Of a DNA stretch of 64,000 nt, positions 57,405 through 64,000 are shown piece by piece (position 1 is the first letter of the stretch; the number at the start of each line of letters is the position of its first letter). Origin of the DNA: Sphaerolaimus hirsutus (Eukaryota; Nematoda; Chromadorea; Monhysterida; Sphaerolaimidae); NCBI GenBank assembly GCA_964036195.1, contig CAXIWS010000288.1, positions 1 through 64,000 of the forward strand, read 5' to 3'. A program made the position numbers and the translations under genes. The notes under the pieces were generated by a model, which was not told the DNA's origin, made no database searches, and saw nothing but the letters and a program-made list of their open reading frames with translations.

Positions 57405-60339
57405 ATGCGTTCCGATCCGCGTACCGTATTCCTCAAGCGCAAGCGGCCGCTGAACTACCTTACTGTGTCGGAGTCGGAGTCGGAGTCGGAGTCGGAGGAG
57501 ATTGTGGAGCGGGTGAGTCATGTAGTTCCGAATGTCTATAACTCGATCAAGTCCACTTTTTCCAAAGTTTTCCACCTAGTTCAACATGATTTTAAACCAA
57601 ACATTTACCAAGTTCAACATGATTTTAAATGAAAAATTTACCATGACCGAATTTTTAATGATCGTCTGACGGTGACCTGGTGCCGGTTACGCATGTGGAA
57701 GAATTAAAAACGTAGAAGAATTAAAGTTGGTTGGTAAATTTTTCAGAGTGAAAATTTTGAAGGGGGGGGGGGTATTTCGAAAGCGGGTGATTATCTGTGA
57801 CATTTTCATGAAATTAATATTAAACATTATAGTCTAACATGCCGAAACCGGTAATAAATGTGATGGATTACATATATTTGGGTATTTTGAAGTACATGGC
57901 TACTTAGCTAGGTATATGTGTAGCTGCAAACCGGCAGCAATGAATACATCATGTACATTGCATGCATGATTTACATCATTCACACGAGGGTGGTCATGCA
58001 AGGGGTGTATTTCGATGAAATATGGTATACACTTATATCATATGTGCACTATTTGATCAGAAACTCAGTTTTGTGATCAACTTGTTTTTTACCGACATCA
58101 GTATACCCCTCAGGCGCATACGGGAGAACCGAAGGAGCCGCCTTTTGTACCGTGCATCAAACGCAAGCCGCAGCTGAATGTGCTCCACGAGTCGTGTGAG
58201 TCGGAGTCGGATGAGGAGGAGGATGATGAACAGGTGAGGCGTGTCTAGTTCCGAATGTCTGTATCTCCATCATTAGCTTTTTTCAAATTTCATCACTAAG
58301 TTCAACTAAAAGTGGGGACAGGTGAAATTCTGTGAACACCGTGGCCGTGAATATGGCCAAAGTTACAACGATCATATCAGCATCACAAGCAAAGTCGACA
58401 AGTCCATCTTTCCCGGAGCCTTTTTTTATGGAAAAACGCAAGAAATGTGATAAGTCCATCCTGGACACCGATTTCTAAAAGTCGTCATGTCCATAAATTT
58501 CCCATAAGGCAGCATTTTCTTCCCCGGGGACAAAAATGTTCTCGAGTGTAAGAAGGCGACACGTCTATTTCCCTCCCCAAAACCGTTTTGTTCAGTCCGA
58601 GTATGATGTTACAGACACTCAATTTTTCACATTTACGTTGAGAGCATGTGCTGAAAATTTGACACCGTATTGTTAACATTTGGAACTTGTTGTGTATGAG
58701 AGAGTCCCATCGGACACACCACGGACCTGGAATTGGGTCTGAAACTTAAAATGCGATTTACTCAAAATCGCATTTTGTGGACTCGTCGATTTTTAGAATT
58801 AGACGCCTCAATCACTCCATGTACATTGCATGGACATGTCCATACGGCCATGGTTTCATATTGGGTAGGGGTAATTCAATAATTTCTAATTTCTAAGCTG
58901 ATTTCTAGGGGTAATTCAAGATGGATATAAATATATGTACTTCTCAGGTGTATTCGCGTCGTGAACCGTCCATTGCTGAGGCAATGGAGGACTGGTCGTG
59001 GCTGTGGGAGGAAGAAGATAGAACGGATAAGGTGAAAGAGCCCGAGGAAATGGAGGGCGAGGAGGAGGAGGAGGAGGAGGAAGAGGAAGAGGAAGAGGAA
59101 GAGGAAGAGGAAGAGGAGGAGGAGGTCGTGGATTCTCCCAGGTGCCCGTCCCATACCCTGTAAAATGACCTGTAAAATGTAAAATATCTGGCAAATTGTC
59201 ATGTAAAACGCTGTATAAAATGTCAAATGTATCTTTTTTAGGACATTACCATCACTTTTGACAATTTGTCTGATATTTTACATTTTACAGGGCATTTTAT
59301 TAGGTCTGGGACTGCCTCCAGGTGCTCATGCGGACTCAAAATTGATCCAGCCGACCTACATTTGTTCAAAGTAGCTGGCGGTTGTTTACACTTTAAAGAC
59401 GCGTTCAATTGCTTGCAAGTGGAGCGCGCCGTGTGCGTGAACTGCGGCGTCCGGTGCCACTCCCAGACTCTGTAAAAAGCCCGGTAAAATGTCAAATATC
59501 ATGCAAAGTGTCTTATGTACCGTAAATCTTTGAATATGTTTTATTCCCCTCCTTTCCCCTCGTTTTATTCTTCTCCTCGAATAATTCCCCCCTGTAAACT
59601 GACTGAGGAAAAAATTAACTCCCCCCTCGAATAACTCCCCCTCCTTTATGTGTTGGAAAAAGTACACGCATAAAAAAACGTATGTATGTAAATATAGGTA
59701 TGTCATTAAACTGCATTTTTTAGCTGTTGATGGACACTATACTGATTTCATTGCATGAATTTAATGATTTCTATTCTGGCTTACACGTTTATGCAACCTA
59801 CTTAACCCCATTCCCATGACATTTCACATGACTTTGACACTTTGCATGACTTTTGACATTTTACAGGGCTTTTTACAGGGTCTGGGAGTGCCCGCAGCGT
59901 GAACTCCCCGAAACTCACTTTGGCACACCAGAGCAGCTTTGGTAAAATGAGGGTGCACTCTTCTATACGAGTGAGTGGTTTTCGTTGGCGTGGTGTGGAC
60001 AGTTTGAATTTGTTGCTAGGTTTTTGCGAGGTTTTGTAGATTTGGAACCCCTCGTCAGTTCATACTGATACTAAATCACATCAATCCTCCGGTCCGGAGG
60101 GATAGAAAGCTGAAAAGTTTATCTTTTTGCGGGTGGGGGTGTTACGTCATGGTAAAAAATTAAGTCAAGTAAAATTGCAAATCAAAAGTACGAATTTATT
60201 GTTTTTTGTATAATGTGGGGTTTTATTCATTTAATCATCCATCATTTGCATCATACAGCGCCAACTGGTCAAGGTCGTCATCGAGAAATGCGTTCTGTGC
60301 GGCAAATGCTGCGACGGTCACCAATCCGAGGAGTTGTGA
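57405..60339 (+). CDS. Gene D: acidic protein with gene-B-like zinc-binding C-terminus
   Basis: Six exons: 57405-57512, 58114-58233, 58948-59141, 59322-59453, 59898-59970, 60259-60339 (TGA), 708 nt, 235 residues. Exons 1 and 2 are related modules (TVFLKRKRPLNYLTVSESES and VPCIKRKPQLNVLHESCESE). Exon 3 has EAMEDWSWLWEEEDR and a long poly-Glu run. Exon 4 has CSCGLKIDPADLHLFK and ends in CVNCGV; exon 5 completes a finger, C179, C182, H195 (CVNCGVRVNSPKLTLAHQ), with the same C-to-H spacing as gene B. The last exon VVIEKCVLCGKCCDGHQSEE matches gene B's end. ATG 57405 is a weak start and an in-frame stop lies upstream, so exon 1 may instead continue gene C through an unseen exon. Two introns are transposon-derived. 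Confidence 0.7.
58385..58812. mobile_element. GAGGCGTCTAATTCTAAAAGTCG-type MITE
   Basis: Contains TTTCTAAAAGTCGTCATGTC and CTTCCCCGGGGACAAAAATG. Ends GATTTTTAGAATTAGACGCCTC, the inverse of the family's left end. Gene D intron 2. Confidence 0.65.
59142..59321 (+). mobile_element. Introner 1: MITE acting as a 180-bp intron
   Basis: The intron of gene D is itself an inverted-repeat element. The left end (CCGTCCCATACCCTGTAAAA onward, then CCTGTAAAATGTAAAATATC) is mirrored, in reverse complement, by the right end (CAGTCCCAGACCTAATAAAA, then CCCTGTAAAATGTAAAATAT), for about 55 bp per arm. CCAGGTGC stands on both sides as an apparent 8-bp target-site duplication. The donor GT lies in the left copy (CCAG then GTGC) and the acceptor AG in the right copy. 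8-bp duplications are typical of hAT elements. Confidence 0.75.
59454..59897 (+). mobile_element. Introner 2: MITE acting as a 444-bp intron
   Basis: Same family as introner 1. The left arm CACTCCCAGACTCTGTAAAA (59458 on) is repeated inverted at the right end, ending near 59890, with about 50 of 55 positions matching. Flanks are TCCGGTGC and CCCGCAGC, which could be a decayed 8-bp duplication that supplies GT on the left and AG on the right. It interrupts the zinc finger of gene D between CVNCGVR and VNSPKLTLAH. If unspliced, translation would stop inside the element at 59473. Confidence 0.75.
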
Positions 60340-61139
60340 TTTTAAATAATATCGCTGCTTTACCATATATACCGAATTTGCTTGAATAGCTCCCCCCTTG
60401 AATAAGCCCCCCCCTGCGAATAAGCGAAACACCCTAGAAATGATTTTACGTAATAACGGTATAAGCCCTCGAATAAGCCCCCCCTGTAAAGCGTGTGATG
60501 AAATAATAATTCACCCCTTCAAATCATCCCCCCCCCATAAAGATTTTGATGAACTTGTTAGATGAAGTTTATCAAAAATGGCTCGTTATTGTGTTTATAG
60601 GGCATATTTTGTGAACTAAACCCGCTAAAAACTAACTAAAAATTATCCCTATTCCCCTCCCCCCCCCCCTCGAAATACCCCCGCCCCAAATTTAGTGTAA
60701 AGAGAACGTAAATGACAAAACGTAAAATACCCCATTCTAAACCCGCAAAAACGGTGTTTCGGTCAATCACAGAACCCCTCCAAAAAGTGTGTTGGAGTCA
60801 ATTGCTTTTGGTTTACCATTTCGCGTGGACTGGCCCCTGAATCCACCGCCGTGAAAGGTAGCCGTGAAATATATTATTTGACTGTCAGGGTCAGAGACCC
60901 TGGCTAGAAAAGCGAGAAAACTTTTATTAATAATAATTCCTAATAATCATAATAATTCCCCCCTCGAATAATGCCCCCCCCCCTCAAAATATGTCTGACA
61001 AATAATAATCCCCCAGGGAGATTATACAAGCAAATATGGTACTTGAATAAGTTATTTCCTTGCAATACTTTTGGTCATGAAGCAATGTCAAAATAATACC
61101 CATGTATTGTATTGTAATTAGCATTGAAAAAATCTCTGA

Positions 61140-61505
61140 GAGATTTATATTTAAAAAATTTAAGAAAATCTCAGAAAATATAAGATTTTCTGAGATTTAT
61201 ATTTGTTCCGTGATTTTCCAGAGAGATTTTATTATATTTTCTATGATTGAGAAAATCTTTTGAGAAAATCTCTCTATACAACATGTGTGATGTATTGATT
61301 TTCAATAAGTATACTGAGGTGAGTACTGGTACCTTTTTCAAAGGAAATGTATATGTATTTACTCAGTACTCAAGATATTGAACTGAAAAAGATTTTATCA
61401 GGGATTAAATTATATTTTCTAAATTGACCCATAAGATTTAATTATATTTTTCCTTGAGAGATTTTCTGAGATAACATTTAATTATATTTTCTCAAAATTG
61501 GCCAT
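61140..61505. repeat. GAGATTTTCTGAGATTTATATT low-complexity inverted repeats
   Basis: Many copies, in both orientations, of GAGATTTTCT and AATCTCAGAAAAT, with a TAATTATATTTTCTC tail. Intergenic after gene D. Confidence 0.75.
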
Positions 61506-61652
61506 TTTTTCAATGCTAATTGTAATGTTTTCGAATTCTGATTTGATTTTTGACATTTTATATATGGAAAACACAGTTTTCTTATCAAGTATATACGGAT
61601 TACGTACACGGAGTTATTGTGCCTATATAATTGTCAGCGCGATATTGGTATC

Positions 61653-62097
61653 TACCGTATTACCTCGAAATACCCTCATGGGGGTTTATTATTTCGCCAG
61701 CAAAATTTGAGGGGGGGTTAATTTGAGGGGGGGTGTATTCGAGGTGGGGTGGGTTTATTATTTCGTCAGAAATTTTCGTAAGGATCGTAGTAAATAGTAG
61801 GCATTTGCGTACCCAAAATCGGTAATAAATGTGTCCAAACAGGATATATTTGGACATAAAAACATAGATACCTACACAAAATACTCTATGTGTAGCTGCA
61901 ATGCAAATTCACAGTAATATACATCGTGTACATTGCGTACATGACGTATTTATTATGTACAGTACATGACGTACATCATTCCAGAGGGGGGGGGTATTTC
62001 GAGGGGGGTTTATTATTTCCCCAGCCCATTTTGAGGGGGGGTTAATTCGAGGGGGGGGGTTAATTCAAGGGGGGGGATAATTCGAGGTAATACGGTA
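61653..62097. mobile_element. TACCGTATT-family MITE, long and complete
   Basis: TACCGTATTACCTCGAAATA at the left and TTCGAGGTAATACGGTA at the right. It contains every family block in order: CATGGGGG, TTCGCCAGCAAAATTTGAG, TTCGTCAGAAATTTTCGTAA, GTACATGACGTA palindromes and G runs. A useful reference copy. Confidence 0.88.
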
Positions 62098-62463
62098 GTA
62101 TAAATATTTGACATTGAAAAATTCCGCTGTATTGCTATTTATCATTTATTGGCGCCACACACGCTGCATGTGTCAACTGAATTGGTGTCAACTAAATGTC
62201 AGCGAATTGTGTGATTTCAACTTCCCTATCTGATAGAGCATAGTCAATCTTACATCATGGCACTTTATTTTTCATTTTATTTTATCTCACTTTTTTATTT
62301 ATTTCACTTTATTTTATCTCGATGAATTTGCGATGTCAACTAGCGTGTGTGGGCCCACCCAATGTGTTTTTGAAAGTAAGCTTTTTGTGTTCATGCTAAG
62401 GTATTATAGTAAATTGCCTATCTACCTAATATATATATATATACCAATATCTATCATTTTTCT

Positions 62464-62572
62464 ATGTGGCATGACAATGAACACTATCAGCGATTTCGTC
62501 TATTGAATGTTTATTTTCAGCCAAGTTATGAAAACACTATAGATGATTACATAACAGTAACTGCCCAAAAAG
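62464..62572 (+). CDS. Possible first exon of a gene-A-like gene
   Basis: ATG followed by WHDNEHYQRFRLLNVYFQPS. The pattern E-x-Y-x-R/K-x-x-L-x-V-Y resembles TERYRKMNILTVYLEN of gene A exon 1. The frame then runs into a known repeat near 62565, so no donor could be set. Weak evidence. Confidence 0.2.
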
Positions 62573-62659
62573 GGTGCCAAAATGAAAAATTGACAAAATT
62601 GACCCCCCCTCAAAATTCTCACTCTGAAAAAAAAAACCCCCAGGGCCGGGAGTATTAGA

Positions 62660-63933
62660 GCTCAGCGTGGATTCGACGTGAAATGACGACGTAAAATGAC
62701 GTCGTGAAATTAATTACATGAATGTGGATCATGCTACGGGTCTACAAATTTCTAAGGATGCTACGTGATTCAATTCGCTCTAGTTGTGGCTGATAACACT
62801 CAGTATTGGACACGATTAAGGTATTGATCCATATATTATCCTGAGAAAATTCATATTGGACTATTTCATATGTAGATATTATGATCCATGACCAAAAAAA
62901 TAATCCCTAATCCCTGTTGCACCGTGAAACAATCAAACCCGCAAAGGTTATGTTTCGGTTGCTTTTGACGACCAGGCTAAAACTGTATTGGATGTTTTGG
63001 AGACGATATTTTGCCACGTCTCGCGGACCTGCCGCCACCGCCGCAGGGTCGTGGTAATAATTACTATTTGACTGTTAGGGTCATTAAATGACCCTAACTA
63101 AAAACACAGAACCCCTTGAAAACAGTGGCGCGTGGCGCCCTGCCCAAAAATGGCGCCAGCAGGTTTTCAAGGCGAGAACACATATACGTGATATGATTTT
63201 ACAGAACAATAATTGCCCAAAACGGGCGCCAAAATGATAGGTGATTACAGAACAATAACTGCCCAAAACGGGCGCCAAAATGGCGCCAGCAGGTTTTCAA
63301 GGCGAGAACACATATAGGTGATAGGTGATTACAGAACAATAACTGCCCAAAACGGGCGCCAAAATGAAAAATTGACAAAATTGACCCCCCCTCAATATTC
63401 TCACTCTGAAAAAATAAACCCCCCGGGGCCGGGAGTATTAGAGCTTAGGTCCCACACACGCTAGTTGACGCCAAAATTAGCATCAACTCAGAGTCAACTG
63501 GTCAAAAATTCAATTGACTATGAGCCATTTACAATATGTATCCAAAAAATCCCCTTCTTTCATTCTACATCAATCAACTTCTTAATATTTCTTAATCAAC
63601 ACAGGTAAAAAATTAAAAATATTTATACTTAAAACAGTTGACTCTGAGTTGACTCAATCGACTTCTAAAAAGTAGCGTCAACCACCGTGTGGAGCGCCTA
63701 AGCGTCGATTCGACGTGAAATGACGACGTAAAATGACGTCGTGAAATTAATTACACGAATGTGGATCATGCTACGGGTCCACAAATTTCTAAGGATGCTA
63801 CGTGATTTAATTCGCTCTAGTTGTGGCTGATAACACTCAGTATTGGACACGATTAAGGTATTGATTCATATATTATCCTTAGATAATTGTAGACCCTTAG
63901 CATGATGATATGATCCCCACTTTACGTCGTCAG
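62660..63933. repeat. Repeat-filled stretch: two foldback relatives, GGCGCC module, CCACACACGCTAGTTGAC MITE
   Basis: 62690-62870 and 63710-63930 are two copies of a foldback-related sequence (GTGGATCATGCTACGGGT). Between them lie tandem copies of GCCCAAAACGGGCGCCAAAATG near 63210-63370 and a CCACACACGCTAGTTGAC-type element at 63448-63698. No coding sequence seen. Confidence 0.7.
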
Positions 63934-64000
63934 TGACAACAACGCTAATCCGGCCTGGCGCATGTACCAGCCGCTCGCAGCCAATCCATGCATGCCATCA
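63934..64000 (+). CDS. Partial exon resembling gene A exon 2 (runs off window)
   Basis: Open frame with coding-like third positions reads DNNANPAWRMYQPLAANPCM to the window edge, after a CAG acceptor at 63933. The W-x-M-Y-Q spacing recalls NMRWYPMYQK of gene A, and the leading Asp matches. Only 22 codons are visible and the similarity is short. The acceptor coincides with the end of a foldback repeat. Confidence 0.35.

Overview
This is eukaryotic DNA, most likely from an invertebrate animal. Coding sequence is confined to short exons with GT-AG borders, separated by long introns packed with small inverted-repeat transposons (MITEs), G/C homopolymer blocks and foldback palindromes. There is no operon structure and no tRNA, rRNA or CRISPR. 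The animal assignment rests mainly on a KMT5A-type SET domain; I cannot name the species. All gene models are manual splices, chosen so that reading phase agrees at every junction. No transcript evidence was available.

Region 1 (1-30.4 kb, minus strand). Thirty-one exons from 30339 down to 1132 join in phase into one model of about 2079 residues. In order it encodes a short N-terminal region, a KMT5A-like SET methyltransferase domain, a linker made of five tandemly duplicated exons, a composite exon, a Cys/His-rich (BED-like) region, an essentially complete hAT transposase (acidic residues at the DDE positions, C-x2-H site, C-terminal dimerisation motif), and a long C-terminal tail with two AT-hooks, acidic stretches, a duplicated exon pair and an Arg/Ser-rich end. 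The architecture parallels SETMAR (SET plus mariner) but uses a different SET family and a different transposase superfamily.

Region 2 (32.5-60.3 kb, plus strand). A divergently oriented series of genes has no family I can name. Gene A (32504-33823, 250 aa) is enclosed by a pair of inverted repeats. Gene B (39367-48242, 406 aa) carries SILK-like and RVxF-like PP1 docking motifs and a C-terminal pair of zinc-binding modules. Gene C (48945 to at least 55678) has a SUMO-interacting-type motif, a poly-Arg run and Lys/Arg-rich modules. Gene D (57405-60339, 235 aa) is acidic and ends in the same two zinc-binding modules as gene B. Genes C and D may be one gene.

Two introns of gene D (59142-59321 and 59454-59897) are themselves inverted-repeat transposons of one family, with splice sites lying in or beside the apparent target-site duplications. 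The second splits a zinc finger that is uninterrupted in gene B. These look like introners, that is, transposons that create introns.

Region 3 (60.4-64 kb) is repeats, ending with what may be the start of a gene-A-like exon at the right edge.

Most of the window is repeats: one dominant MITE family with ends near TACCGTATTACCTCGAA and interiors of G/C runs, a family with ends near CCACACACGCTAGTTGACA, further MITE families, large palindromes, and local segmental duplications inside introns.
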